NCBI RefSeq assembly: GCF_900156335.1 | Contig: NZ_FTMZ01000033.1 | Coordinates: forward strand, 1-34,896 | DNA length: 34,896 bases | From: Sphaerotilus natans | Lineage (GTDB): Bacteria > Pseudomonadota > Gammaproteobacteria > Burkholderiales > Burkholderiaceae_C | Reading direction: 5' to 3' | Part shown: piece after piece, positions 1-10,729 of the stretch | Position numbering within the stretch: position 1 is the first letter of the stretch | Layout: each line of letters starts with the position of its first letter | Notes under the pieces: generated by a model | The model's input: only the letters and a program-made list of their open reading frames with translations | The model's database searches: none | Told to the model about the DNA's origin: nothing | Program-made: the position numbers and the translations under genes

Positions 1-2
1 CG

Positions 3-1619
3 CTGAGCTACACGACCAGCACGCTGCCGAGCTGGCTGACGTTCAACGCGGGCACACGGACCTTCAGCGGCACGCCGGCCAATGCCGACGTCGGCACGCT
101 GACGATCACGGTGACGGCGAAGGATGGCAGCAATGCGACGGCCAGCGATTCCTTCGTGCTGACGATCGCCAACGTCAACGACGCGCCGACGGTGGCGTCT
201 CCGATCGCCGACCAGAGTGCGACCGAGGATCAGCCGTTCAGCTTCCAGATTCCCGCCGGGACGTTTGCCGATGTCGACGCGGGCGATGCGTTGAGCTACA
301 CGACCAGCACGCTACCGAGCTGGCTGAGCTTCAACGCCGCGACGCGCACCTTCAGCGGCACGCCGGCCAACGCCGACGTCGGCGCGGTGATGGTCACGGT
401 GACGGCCAAGGATGGCAGCAACGCGACGGTCAGCGATTCCTTCGTGCTGACGGTCGCCAACGTCAACGACGCGCCGACGGTCGCGGCTCCGATCGCCGAC
501 CAGAGCGCGACGGAAGATCAGCCGTTCAGCTTCCAGCTCCCCTCCGGGACGTTTTCCGATGTCGACGCGGGTGACTCGCTGAGCTACACGACCAGCACGC
601 TGCCGAGCTGGCTGAGCTTCAACACCGCGACGCGTACCTTCAGCGGCACGCCGGCCAATGCTGACGTCGGCACGCTGACGATCACGGTGACGGCGAAGGA
701 TGGCAGCAACGCGACGGCCAGCGATTCCTTCGTGCTGACGATCGCCAACGTCAACGACGCGCCGACGGTGGCGGCTCCGATCGCCGACCAGAGTGCGATG
801 GAAGATCAGCCGTTCAGCTTCCAGCTGCCGGCGGGCACCTTCGCGGATATCGACGCTGGCGATTCGCTGAGCTACACGACGAGTGCATTGCCGAGCTGGC
901 TGACGTTCAACGCAGGCACACGCACCTTCAGCGGCACGCCGGCCAATGCTGACGTCGGCACGCTGACGATCACGGTGACGGCGAAGGATGGCAGCAACGC
1001 TCAGGTCAGCGACTCGTTTGTGCTGACGGTCGCCAACGTCAACGATGCGCCGACCGTCGCCACGTCGATTGCCGATCAGAGCGCGACGGAAGATCAGCCG
1101 TTCAGCTTCCAGATTCCCGCCGGGACGTTTTCCGATGTCGACGCGGGCGATGCGTTGAGCTACACGACCAGCACGCTACCGAGCTGGCTGAGCTTCAACG
1201 CAGCGACGCGCACCTTCAGCGGCACGCCGGCCAATGCCGACGTTGGTACGCTGACGATCACGGTGACGGCGAAGGACGGCAGCAATGCGACGGCCAGCGA
1301 TTCCTTCGTTCTGACGATCACCAACGTCAACGACGCGCCGACCGTCGCGTCTCCGATCGCCGATCAGAGCGCGACGGAAGATCAGCCGTTCAGCTTCCAG
1401 CTCCCGGCGGGCACCTTCGCGGATGTCGACGCGGGCGACTCGCTGAGCTACACGACGAGCGCGCTGCCGACCTGGCTGACGTTCGACGCGGGCACACGCA
1501 CCTTCAGCGGCACGCCGGCCAACGCCGACGTCGGAGCGCTGACGATCACGGTGACGGCGAAGGATGGCAGCAATGCCACGGCCAGTGACTCGTTTGTACT
1601 GACGGTGGCCAATGTCAAC
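3..1619 (+). repeat. In-frame tandem array with 288-bp period
   Basis: Five complete units start at 180, 468, 756, 1044 and 1332, and part of another precedes them from base 3. The spacing of the codon after AAG in the KDG motif (123, 411, 699, 987, 1275, 1563) is exactly 288 each time, so no indels have accumulated. Units differ by scattered substitutions, many of them synonymous. The array continues upstream out of the window. Long near-identical direct repeats of this kind recombine easily, so copy number may vary among strains and may be collapsed in short-read assemblies. Confidence 0.95.
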
Positions 1620-3368
1620 GATGCGCCGACCTTGCAGATCGGTGGGCCGCTGACGCTGGAGGAGGGCGGGCATCAGGTGCTGACGCTGGCGGACCTGCTG
1701 CCGGCGGATGTCGATGACGATGGACGCTCGCTGGTGTTCGAGCTTGTCGGCAGCGCGCCGGCCGGCCGGCTGGAGCGGGTCGATGCGCCGGGCGTGGCGC
1801 TGGATCGCTTCAGTGTCGGGGATCTGGCCGATGGGCTGATCCGGTATGTGCACGACGGCAGCGAGAGCGTGTCCGATGGGCTGGAGCTGCGGCTGCGCGA
1901 TGCGTCCGGCGCGCTCTCGGAGCCGGTGCGGCTGCAGATCATGATCACGCCGGTGGACGACGAGGCGCCGCGCATCGTCTCCAACGACGGGCAGGCCCGG
2001 GTCGTGCTGGATCATTCCGAGAACAGTCCCTGGCAGCGTGTCATGCAGGCCAGCGACGCCGACCGGCCGCTGTCGGTGCTGCAGTGGCGGATCGCGGGCG
2101 GGGCGGATGCCGCCCGCTTCGAGATCGATGCCGACAGCGGCGAGCTGCTGCTGCTGGGCCTGCTCGACCGCGAGCAGCCGCAGGATGCCGACCGCGACAA
2201 CCACTACGAGGTGCTGCTCGAGGTCTCGGACGGGCGCCATGTCGCCACGCAGCAGCTGCTGCTGCGCATCACCGATGTGGACGAGGCGCCTGAGATCGAG
2301 ATCGGTCTGCTTCAGGTCGATCAGGGCATGCGCCTGCGCCTGGACGAGAGCCTGCTGCGGGCCCAGGATGTCGACAGCTCGACGGAGGCGCTGGTCTACC
2401 GGGTCGTCGCCATCGAGAACGGTCGCTTCGTGGCGGCGGGTGGCAACGCGGTGCTGACGACCTTCTCCCAGGCGGATGTGGCCGCGGGCCGGGTGGTGTT
2501 CCAGCATGACGAGAACTCGCTGGCGGCCCACTTCAGCCTGGTGCTGTCGGATGGCCGCAGCGAATCTGGCGTGATGAGCGTGGAGATCGTGGTGCGCGAG
2601 CGCGGCTTCGATGCCGGATCGATGCCTGCCGAGCCGCCGCCGGACCGCATGGATGACTCGCCGTCGCTGGTCGTGTCCCGCATCGAGCTTGCCGATCCGC
2701 TGCGCGAGCGCTCGCTGCAGGTGCAGGCCAGTCAGGAGGTCGTGCGTGCTGCGGTGCTGCGGGGGCTGGCGGCACGTGACGGCGGCGGTGCGACCGAACT
2801 GGTGGCCGGTGACCTGATGGCGGGCTGGGTCGACGCGCTGCGCCGCTTCGTCACGCCGTCGGCGTCGGAGGCGCAGGCCGCTCGTCCGGGCGTGCCGGGC
2901 GGCGAGGTCGGCTTCTCCGTGGACCTGATGCGCCTGCCTGACAGCGATCTGCTGGTGCTGCTGGATGTGGTGCTGGATCTGGCCGGCTTCGAGGCGACGG
3001 CCCTGATCCGCCCGGTTGGCGAGGGGGCGGTCGGCGCGCAGACGGCCGACGGCCAGGCGGTCCGATCCGCCGCGCCCGACGAGCCGGAGAATCTGCTGCA
3101 GCGTGAATGGCAGAGCGGCACGGTGGCCCGCACCGGTGCGGTGGTGATGAGCGCCGGTGCGCTGTTCTGGGCCGTCCGGGCCGGAGGGCTGGCCGCCAGC
3201 CTGGCCTTTGCCTCGCCGGTCTGGTGGCGGCTCGATCCGCTGCCGGTGCTGCAGGCCGCCCGGCGCGAGACGGCCGGCGCCGAGGCCGGCCGGCGAGGCT
3301 GGCGCGATACCGGCGTGACCGGCGAGCTCGCCGGCCTGGCCGAGGATCTGCTGGATCGCCAGGGCTGA
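3..3368 (+). CDS. Giant Ig-like/cadherin-like repeat surface protein, 5'-truncated
   Basis: The frame is open from base 3, so the start lies outside the window; 1121 C-terminal residues are visible. Residues 1-539 are copies of a 96-residue module with the He_PIG-type pattern (ATEDQPFSFQ, LPSWLSFN, TFSGTPANADVG, VTAKDGSN). After them come a CSPG-like module (about 540-650, with LTLADLLPADVD and IRYVHDGSE), a cadherin-like module (about 655-765, FEIDADSGEL then YEVLLEVSDG) and another CSPG-like module (about 765-865). The last 250 residues are not repetitive and hold one hydrophobic stretch near 1043-1076 followed by WWRLDPLPVL. Such architectures are usual in very large secreted or cell-surface adhesins, often exported by type I secretion. 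I cannot see the N-terminal domain or any calcium-binding RTX nonapeptides, and the export route is unknown. A diguanylate cyclase gene follows 58 bases downstream, possibly co-transcribed. Confidence 0.85.
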   Translation: MSYTTSTLPSWLTFNAGTRTFSGTPANADVGTLTITVTAKDGSNATASDSFVLTIANVNDAPTVASPIADQSATEDQPFSFQIPAGTFADVDAGDALSYTTSTLPSWLSFNAATRTFSGTPANADVGAVMVTVTAKDGSNATVSDSFVLTVANVNDAPTVAAPIADQSATEDQPFSFQLPSGTFSDVDAGDSLSYTTSTLPSWLSFNTATRTFSGTPANADVGTLTITVTAKDGSNATASDSFVLTIANVNDAPTVAAPIADQSAMEDQPFSFQLPAGTFADIDAGDSLSYTTSALPSWLTFNAGTRTFSGTPANADVGTLTITVTAKDGSNAQVSDSFVLTVANVNDAPTVATSIADQSATEDQPFSFQIPAGTFSDVDAGDALSYTTSTLPSWLSFNAATRTFSGTPANADVGTLTITVTAKDGSNATASDSFVLTITNVNDAPTVASPIADQSATEDQPFSFQLPAGTFADVDAGDSLSYTTSALPTWLTFDAGTRTFSGTPANADVGALTITVTAKDGSNATASDSFVLTVANVNDAPTLQIGGPLTLEEGGHQVLTLADLLPADVDDDGRSLVFELVGSAPAGRLERVDAPGVALDRFSVGDLADGLIRYVHDGSESVSDGLELRLRDASGALSEPVRLQIMITPVDDEAPRIVSNDGQARVVLDHSENSPWQRVMQASDADRPLSVLQWRIAGGADAARFEIDADSGELLLLGLLDREQPQDADRDNHYEVLLEVSDGRHVATQQLLLRITDVDEAPEIEIGLLQVDQGMRLRLDESLLRAQDVDSSTEALVYRVVAIENGRFVAAGGNAVLTTFSQADVAAGRVVFQHDENSLAAHFSLVLSDGRSESGVMSVEIVVRERGFDAGSMPAEPPPDRMDDSPSLVVSRIELADPLRERSLQVQASQEVVRAAVLRGLAARDGGGATELVAGDLMAGWVDALRRFVTPSASEAQAARPGVPGGEVGFSVDLMRLPDSDLLVLLDVVLDLAGFEATALIRPVGEGAVGAQTADGQAVRSAAPDEPENLLQREWQSGTVARTGAVVMSAGALFWAVRAGGLAASLAFASPVWWRLDPLPVLQAARRETAGAEAGRRGWRDTGVTGELAGLAEDLLDRQG

Positions 3369-3426
3369 GCCGCGCCATGTCCGTTTCCTTTTCCGACCGA
3401 TGCCCACGACAGGAGAGTGCGCCGTG

Positions 3427-4965
3427 ATGCCCCGCCTGAGGCCGTTCGACACCATCAGCCGCATCGCCGTCGGCCTGTCTGCGCTGGTGGTGCTGTGCCT
3501 AGTGACGATCGATGCCCTGTTCGGCCTGGTGGCCGACCCGGCGGCCCGCGAGGCGGCCCGGCGGCAGGCGGTCAGCCAGGTCCTGGCCGATCAGCTGATG
3601 GTGGCCGCCACCCGGCTGGGCGAGCGCGAGGTGCAGCAGATGCTCGATGCCTTCCGGCGCCGCGAGACGCAGGCGCTGGCGATCGTGCTGCGGCCGGCCG
3701 GCGCCGAGCCGGTGGCGGGCAGCGGCATCCTGCAGCCTGCAGGCGACGCGGCCCGCATGCATCTGGCGGTGCCGGTGCAGCTGCAGGGCCGCGACTGGGG
3801 CGCGCTGGAGCTGCAGTGGCAGCCGATTCCCGGCGAGGGCTGGCCCGGGCGGCTGCTGACGATGAGCACGCTGTGGCCGCTGCTGTGCTTCCTGGGCATG
3901 GCGGTGCTGCTGCGCCTGTATCTGGGGCGGGTGCTGAACCAGCTCGATCCGAGCGGCGCCGTGCCGGGGCGGGTGCGCTCGGCCTACAACTCGCTGACCG
4001 AGGGCGTGATGATTCTGGACGAGCACGGCCGCATCCTGCTGGTCAACGAGGCGGTGGCGCAGATCACCGGCCGGCGCGATGTCTCGATCGGCCGCCAGAT
4101 CGAGGACATCGAGGTCTTCGCCGCGATGCGCCAGGACGATCCGTCGCGCCCACTGCCCTGGCGCATGGCGCTGGAAAGGTCGGTGGGCGTCGAGCGCATC
4201 CGCATGGTGATCGGCGAGGGCAGCCGGGCGCGCATTCTGCTGGTGAGCTGCGCTCCGCTCGGCCAGGATCTGGACAACCCGGGCGAGCGCCGGCTGCGCC
4301 GCCGCAAGGGCGCCGAGGGCTGCCTGGTGGTGCTGGCCGACCAGACCTCGCTGGAGCGTGCGCATGAGCAGCTCTCGCGCGCGCTGAAGGATCTGCAGGG
4401 CGCGCACGAGCAGATCCGCCTGAAGAACGAGGAGCTGTTCCGCCTGGCCACGCGCGACCCGATGACCGGCTGCCTGAACCGGCGCGCCTTCTTCGAGCAG
4501 GCGGGTGCGCTGAAGGAGCGCTGCAACCTCGAGGGCCGGCCGGTCGCCGCGGTGATGTGCGACATCGACCACTTCAAGAGCTTCAACGACCGCTACGGTC
4601 ACGCGATCGGCGACGAGGTCATCAAGGCGGTCGCCGGCATCTACAACGGCAGCGCGCGCGAGGCCGATCTGGTCTGCCGCTACGGCGGCGAGGAGTTCTG
4701 CGTGCTGCTGCCGGACTGCGAGGAGGAGGTCGCGCTGGCGATCGCCGACACGCTGCGCCGCCTGGTGCAGGACACCGCCGGCGACGGCATCGACCATGAT
4801 CCGCGACTGACGATCACCTCGAGCTTCGGCGTGGCGGTGACCCGCTCGACCCGCGTCGGGCTGGAGGCGCTGATCGACCAGGCCGACCAGGCGCTCTACC
4901 AGTCCAAGCGCAACGGCCGCAACCGCTGCACGCTGCATGAGGAGAAGGTGGCCGAACCGGCCTGA
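3427..4965 (+). CDS. Membrane-bound PAS-GGDEF diguanylate cyclase
   Basis: Makes cyclic di-GMP from two GTP. It has 512 residues from this ATG. Order of parts: transmembrane segment about 12-34, an extracytoplasmic region of roughly 105 residues without a family I recognise, transmembrane segment about 142-166, a PAS-like domain about 181-300 (SLTEGVMILDEHGRILLVNEA), a coiled-coil linker about 306-340 and a GGDEF domain from 343 on. The active-site loop is an intact GGEEF (420-424). An RxxD inhibitory site lies at 411-414, exactly five residues before it, so product feedback is expected. No EAL or HD-GYP domain is present. AGGAGA at 3411-3416 can serve either GTG 3424 or ATG 3427; an ATG at 3400 has no ribosome site. 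It lies just downstream of the repeat protein, which suggests a link to surface attachment (inference). Confidence 0.92.
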   Translation: MPRLRPFDTISRIAVGLSALVVLCLVTIDALFGLVADPAAREAARRQAVSQVLADQLMVAATRLGEREVQQMLDAFRRRETQALAIVLRPAGAEPVAGSGILQPAGDAARMHLAVPVQLQGRDWGALELQWQPIPGEGWPGRLLTMSTLWPLLCFLGMAVLLRLYLGRVLNQLDPSGAVPGRVRSAYNSLTEGVMILDEHGRILLVNEAVAQITGRRDVSIGRQIEDIEVFAAMRQDDPSRPLPWRMALERSVGVERIRMVIGEGSRARILLVSCAPLGQDLDNPGERRLRRRKGAEGCLVVLADQTSLERAHEQLSRALKDLQGAHEQIRLKNEELFRLATRDPMTGCLNRRAFFEQAGALKERCNLEGRPVAAVMCDIDHFKSFNDRYGHAIGDEVIKAVAGIYNGSAREADLVCRYGGEEFCVLLPDCEEEVALAIADTLRRLVQDTAGDGIDHDPRLTITSSFGVAVTRSTRVGLEALIDQADQALYQSKRNGRNRCTLHEEKVAEPA

Positions 4966-4990
4966 GCCGGACCGTTGCGCGCCGGCTCAG
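4962..4990. terminator. Bidirectional hairpin spanning both convergent stop codons
   Basis: A perfect 9-bp inverted repeat (CTGAGCCGG at 4962-4970, CCGGCTCAG at 4982-4990) with an 11-base loop. The left arm contains the TGA of the diguanylate cyclase gene and the right arm contains the TGA of the opposite-strand adenylate cyclase gene. There is no T-run on either side, so it is a weak intrinsic terminator or a 3'-end stabilising hairpin serving both transcripts. Confidence 0.6.
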
Positions 4991-5922
4991 AGCGGCAGCG
5001 GATCGGTGTCGTCGAAGCGCAGGACCTCGAAGCTGACGGTCGGCGCGTTGATGATGTTGGGGCTGACGCCCAGGCAGATCAGCCCGCGGCCATGCAGCGT
5101 GCAGGCGCCGCGGCGCAGCGTGACCACCTCGGACTGGCGGCCGAAGCGCACGTAAGTGCCGTTGGAGCTCAGGTCGGTGAGCTGGAAGTTGCCGCTGTGC
5201 CACTCGATGCGGGCATGCACGCGCGAGACGCGGCTGTCGTCGAGGCAGTAGGCCGCCTCGTGGCTGCGGCCGATGATGACCGGCAGGTTGCGCACCGTGT
5301 GAATGCGCGAGACGCCCTCGCAGACCAGCCGGATGCCCTCGGGCACGGTGGTCGGCGCGGTGTCGCCGAACATCGTCGACATCGGATCGGGGCCGGAGCG
5401 CTTGCTCTCGAAGCGCCAGACCTCGACCGGCTCGACCCGCCCGCGCAGGTGCAGCCGCTCGAGCCGACGGAATCGCTCGCGCACATCGGGTGCCAGCACC
5501 GCCAGCGTCTGCGAGGTGATCAGCGTCTCGTTGTCGCCGGCATGATCGAGCAGCCGGGCCGAGACATTGACCGCATCGCCGAAGCAGTCGCCCGCCACCT
5601 CGATGACCTCGCCATGCGCCATCGCGATCTGCACCCGCATGACCGGACTGCGCGAGGGCCGCGCCGAGCCCATCACCCGCTCGAGCGAGTCATGGACCTC
5701 CTCGGCGGCACGCACGGCGCCGGCCGGGTGCGGGAACATGGCCATCAGGCCATCGCCCAGCGTCTTGATCACGCGACCGCCCTGGCCCTCCATGATGCGG
5801 GCGACCACCGCCACGCTGTGGGTGACGACCGTCGCCGCCTCGGCATTGCCCAGGCTCTCGTACAGGGAGGTGCTGCCGCGCAGATCGGCAAAGAGAATGG
5901 TGCAAGTGACGGTCTGCGACAT
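4987..5922 (-). CDS. Class III adenylate cyclase with C-terminal FHA domain
   Basis: Predicted to make cAMP in the cytoplasm. It has 311 residues. The cyclase domain occupies about 1-175 and keeps the full catalytic set of class III enzymes: metal-binding Asp13 (FADLRGST) and Asp57 (LGDG), substrate-selecting Lys53 and Asp116 that favour ATP over GTP, and the transition-state pair Asn119/Arg123 (NVSAR). The FHA domain spans about 205-285, with GRS at 218-220, RVSRVHA at 231-237 and DLSSNGTYV at 250-258, the residues used to bind phosphothreonine. No transmembrane segment is present. The fusion implies that cyclase activity or location is tied to a Ser/Thr-phosphorylated partner, but no kinase gene is visible here. 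No strong ribosome site precedes the ATG. The gene is convergent with the diguanylate cyclase. Confidence 0.9.
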   Translation of the reverse strand: MSQTVTCTILFADLRGSTSLYESLGNAEAATVVTHSVAVVARIMEGQGGRVIKTLGDGLMAMFPHPAGAVRAAEEVHDSLERVMGSARPSRSPVMRVQIAMAHGEVIEVAGDCFGDAVNVSARLLDHAGDNETLITSQTLAVLAPDVRERFRRLERLHLRGRVEPVEVWRFESKRSGPDPMSTMFGDTAPTTVPEGIRLVCEGVSRIHTVRNLPVIIGRSHEAAYCLDDSRVSRVHARIEWHSGNFQLTDLSSNGTYVRFGRQSEVVTLRRGACTLHGRGLICLGVSPNIINAPTVSFEVLRFDDTDPLPL

Positions 5923-5982
5923 GGCTTCAGTTTACCCCGGCATTCCGTGATGCAGTGCGCATCCAAAGGTTGCAGAAGTGAT

Positions 5983-6008
5983 AAGACCCCGCTCATTCGC
6001 GGGGTCTT
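5983..6008 (-). terminator. Rho-independent-type terminator of rpoD
   Basis: A perfect 10-bp stem, AAGACCCCGC (5983-5992) and GCGGGGTCTT (5999-6008), with a 6-base loop, starting 8 bases beyond the rpoD stop codon on the minus strand. The downstream tail on that strand begins TCTTATCACTT, which is only modestly T-rich. Confidence 0.8.
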
Positions 6009-6016
6009 CGGGGCGT

Positions 6017-8362
<2,346 letters not shown>

Positions 8363-8600
8363 GCGATTCCTCGGCTGGGGTGCTCGGATACGGTGAGGCT
8401 TTGAGCCCGCAACTCAAGTCCAAGAAGCCACGGACCTTTCGGCACGCGGCGCGGACTCTGCGTTCGGGCGGGCAAGCTGGCGTGAACTGTCTTGGATGCA
8501 GCGCTGGCGGAAAAGATGGCCGTCATGTCATGCCCGTGTCGCGGGTGGCCGGGGCCGGCAGGCGCTGCTGTCACTCTTGCCGCATCGAAACCAACCTTCA

Positions 8601-8628
8601 ATTATACAGCGCCCCCGCTGAGCCTCGA
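8601..8628 (-). promoter_or_regulatory. Candidate sigma-70 promoter of rpoD inside the end of dnaG
   Basis: The minus strand reads a perfect TATAAT at 8606-8601. This hexamer contains the TAA stop codon of dnaG (8604-8602). The hexamer 16 bases upstream, TCGAGG (8628-8623), is a poor -35 box with three matches to TTGACA. Transcription would start near 8594 and leave a leader of about 230 bases before rpoD. The rest of the gap 8363-8593 shows no gene or clear signal. Confidence 0.45.
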
Positions 8629-10668
8629 TTTCAGGGCCGCCCTCAGGGCATTGAGCTCTGTGCCGCGTGCCCGGGCGGCATCCGAGAGAGGGCCGGACTC
8701 GATCAGCAGGTTCCATTCGTCGGCGATCTGCTCGAGCCGCAGCCGGTCGATCAGCACCGGCAGGTCGCCGTTGGCGGGCAGGCTGCCCAGCGCGAGCAGC
8801 CGCTCCATGCGCGCTAGCAGCGTGCCGGTGCCGGCTTCCTCGGCCTCGGCGCGCAGCAGCGGCAGCAGTTCTTCGGGCGGAAGCGGGCCTTCGTCATGCA
8901 GCAGCTGCTCCAGCCGCGAGAACAGCGCACCGTGCGGCGCGGGCTGCTGCACCAGCTGGTCGTGCATCTCGGCGGGCAGCGTCTCCCAGGCCGCCAGGCC
9001 GCAGGTCAGCGTCCAGGCGATCTGGTCGAGCAGCGAGGCGGTGCGCGGCGGCGTGCTGCGCGGCGAGGCGGTGGCGTCACCGCCGCGGCGGTCGCGCCAG
9101 CGGCTGCGGTCACGATCGCCGTCACGACCCTCGCGGTCGCGCCGGAAGGGCCGGCCGCTGCCACGCTCGAAGCGCCGGTGCGCCGGCGTGCCGTCGTCGC
9201 GCGGGTCGTAGCCGAGCGGATCCTGCGCGGCGGCCTCGGCCTGCGGCGCGCGGTCGTCGAGCGGGATGTCGTCCCAGTCCGGCGGCGGTGCCGGCGCGCG
9301 CTCCCGATCGCGTTCTCGATCGCGGTCGTTCTCGATCCGGGCGCGGGCCGCGCCGTGGCCGGGGCGGGCGGGGGCGCTCCAGTGCCGCTCCAGCACCTCG
9401 AACGAGACGCCGCCGTCGCGCGCCAGCTCGTCGAGCAGCTGGGCCTTGAGCAGGCCCTCGGGAATCAGCTCGAACAGCGGGCGGGCCTGCGCGAGCATGC
9501 GGGTGCGGCCCTCGGGCGTCGTCAGGTCGCAGCCCTCGGCGGCGATGGCGCGCAGCTGGCGCGACAGCGGCACCGCCTCGGCGATGCAGCGCTCGAAGGC
9601 CTCGGTGCCGTGCTCGCGGATGAAGGTGTCGGGGTCGTGCTCGGCCGGCAGGAACAGGAAGCGGAAGCTGCGGGTGTCGCCGACATGCGGCAGCACCGCC
9701 TCCATCGCGCGCGCCGCCGCCCGCCGCCCGGCCGCGTCGCCGTCGAAGCTGAAGACCAGGTGCTCGGCGAAGCGCAGCAGCTTGGCCACATGGTCGGCGG
9801 TGCAGGCGGTGCCCAGCGTCGCCACCGCGTTGCCCACGCCGAGCTGCGCCAGCGCCACCACGTCCATGTAGCCTTCGGTGATCAGGATGAAGCCGCGCTG
9901 GCGGATCGCCGCGCGGGCCTCGAACAGGCCGTAGAGCTCGCGGCCCTTCAGGAAGACCGGCGTCTCGGGCGAGTTGAGGTATTTCGGCTCGCCCTTGTCC
10001 AGCACCCGGCCGCCGAAGCCGATGACCTCGCCCTTCGGGTTGCGGATCGGGAACATGATCCGGTCGCGGAAGCGGTCGTAGCGGCGCTGCTCGCCGGTCT
10101 CGTCCTGCAGGATGACCAGGCCGGACTCGACCAGCTTGGGGTCGTCGTATTCGCCGAAGGCGCTGGCCAGCGCGTGCCAGCCCGCCGGCGCGTAGCCCAG
10201 GCCGAAGCGCGCAGCGATCTCGCCGGTCAGGCCGCGGCCCTTCAGGTAGTCGATCGCGCGGCGGCTGCCCTTGAGCTGGCCGCGGTAATGGCGGCAGGCC
10301 TTGGCCAGCACGTCCACCAGCGAAAGCTGCTTCTCGCGGGCCTGGGCGGCGCGCTCGCGCTCGCGCGGGTCGCGGTCGTCGTCAGGCACGGTCAGGCCGA
10401 GCTCGCCGGCGAGGTCCTTGACCGCCTCGACGAAGCCCAGGCCGCCGTGCTCCATCAGGAAGCCGACCGCGTTGCCGTGCACGCCGCAGCCGAAGCAGTG
10501 GTAGGTCTGGCGCGAGGGGCTGACGACGAAGCTGGGCGACTTCTCGCCGTGGAAGGGGCACAGGCCCTTGTAGTTGATGCCGGCCTTCTTCAGCGGCACG
10601 GCGCGGCCCACCACGTCGACGATGTCGGCGCGGGAGAGCAGGTCCTGGATGAAGCCTTGGGGTATCAC
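8602..10668 (-). CDS. dnaG: DNA primase DnaG
   Basis: Makes the RNA primers for replication at the fork, working with the DnaB helicase. It has 688 residues. The zinc-binding CHC2 domain is at the N-terminus with Cys37, His40, Cys58 and Cys61. The TOPRIM catalytic core follows, with Glu265 in EGYMDV and Asp309/Asp311 in FDGDAAG. The helicase-binding region is C-terminal. Between them, about residues 430-545, lies an unusually long, low-complexity linker full of Arg-Asp and Arg-Glu runs (for example NDRDRERDRERA), not typical of DnaG. The start is a GTG that gives the family's usual beginning, MIPQGFIQDLL; no good ribosome site is visible before it. It is divergent from the transporter gene, 61 bases apart, and is followed by rpoD. 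Confidence 0.98.
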   Translation of the reverse strand: MIPQGFIQDLLSRADIVDVVGRAVPLKKAGINYKGLCPFHGEKSPSFVVSPSRQTYHCFGCGVHGNAVGFLMEHGGLGFVEAVKDLAGELGLTVPDDDRDPRERERAAQAREKQLSLVDVLAKACRHYRGQLKGSRRAIDYLKGRGLTGEIAARFGLGYAPAGWHALASAFGEYDDPKLVESGLVILQDETGEQRRYDRFRDRIMFPIRNPKGEVIGFGGRVLDKGEPKYLNSPETPVFLKGRELYGLFEARAAIRQRGFILITEGYMDVVALAQLGVGNAVATLGTACTADHVAKLLRFAEHLVFSFDGDAAGRRAAARAMEAVLPHVGDTRSFRFLFLPAEHDPDTFIREHGTEAFERCIAEAVPLSRQLRAIAAEGCDLTTPEGRTRMLAQARPLFELIPEGLLKAQLLDELARDGGVSFEVLERHWSAPARPGHGAARARIENDRDRERDRERAPAPPPDWDDIPLDDRAPQAEAAAQDPLGYDPRDDGTPAHRRFERGSGRPFRRDREGRDGDRDRSRWRDRRGGDATASPRSTPPRTASLLDQIAWTLTCGLAAWETLPAEMHDQLVQQPAPHGALFSRLEQLLHDEGPLPPEELLPLLRAEAEEAGTGTLLARMERLLALGSLPANGDLPVLIDRLRLEQIADEWNLLIESGPLSDAARARGTELNALRAALKSRLSGGAV

Positions 10669-10717
10669 GCGGCGGAGTCTAGCGGAGGGCTCCCGGCGCC
10701 TCTCGGAGCGCCCTTCC

Positions 10718-10723
10718 TAGAAT
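10718..10723 (+). promoter_or_regulatory. Candidate -10 box, possibly of a leaderless transcript
   Basis: TAGAAT ends 6 bases before the ATG at 10730. If it is used, transcription would begin at or next to the start codon and give a leaderless mRNA. No convincing -35 box lies 16-18 bases upstream, and no Shine-Dalgarno sequence precedes the ATG, which fits a leaderless message. Confidence 0.35.
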
Positions 10724-10729
10724 GCCGCG

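Noticed and set aside
3-1619. CRISPR array or other short-repeat array
   Set aside because: The repeats are 288 bp, contiguous, coding and in frame, without spacers.
1176-3464. 762-codon minus-strand frame opposite the repeat protein
   Set aside because: Shadow frame that inherits periodicity from the repeats.
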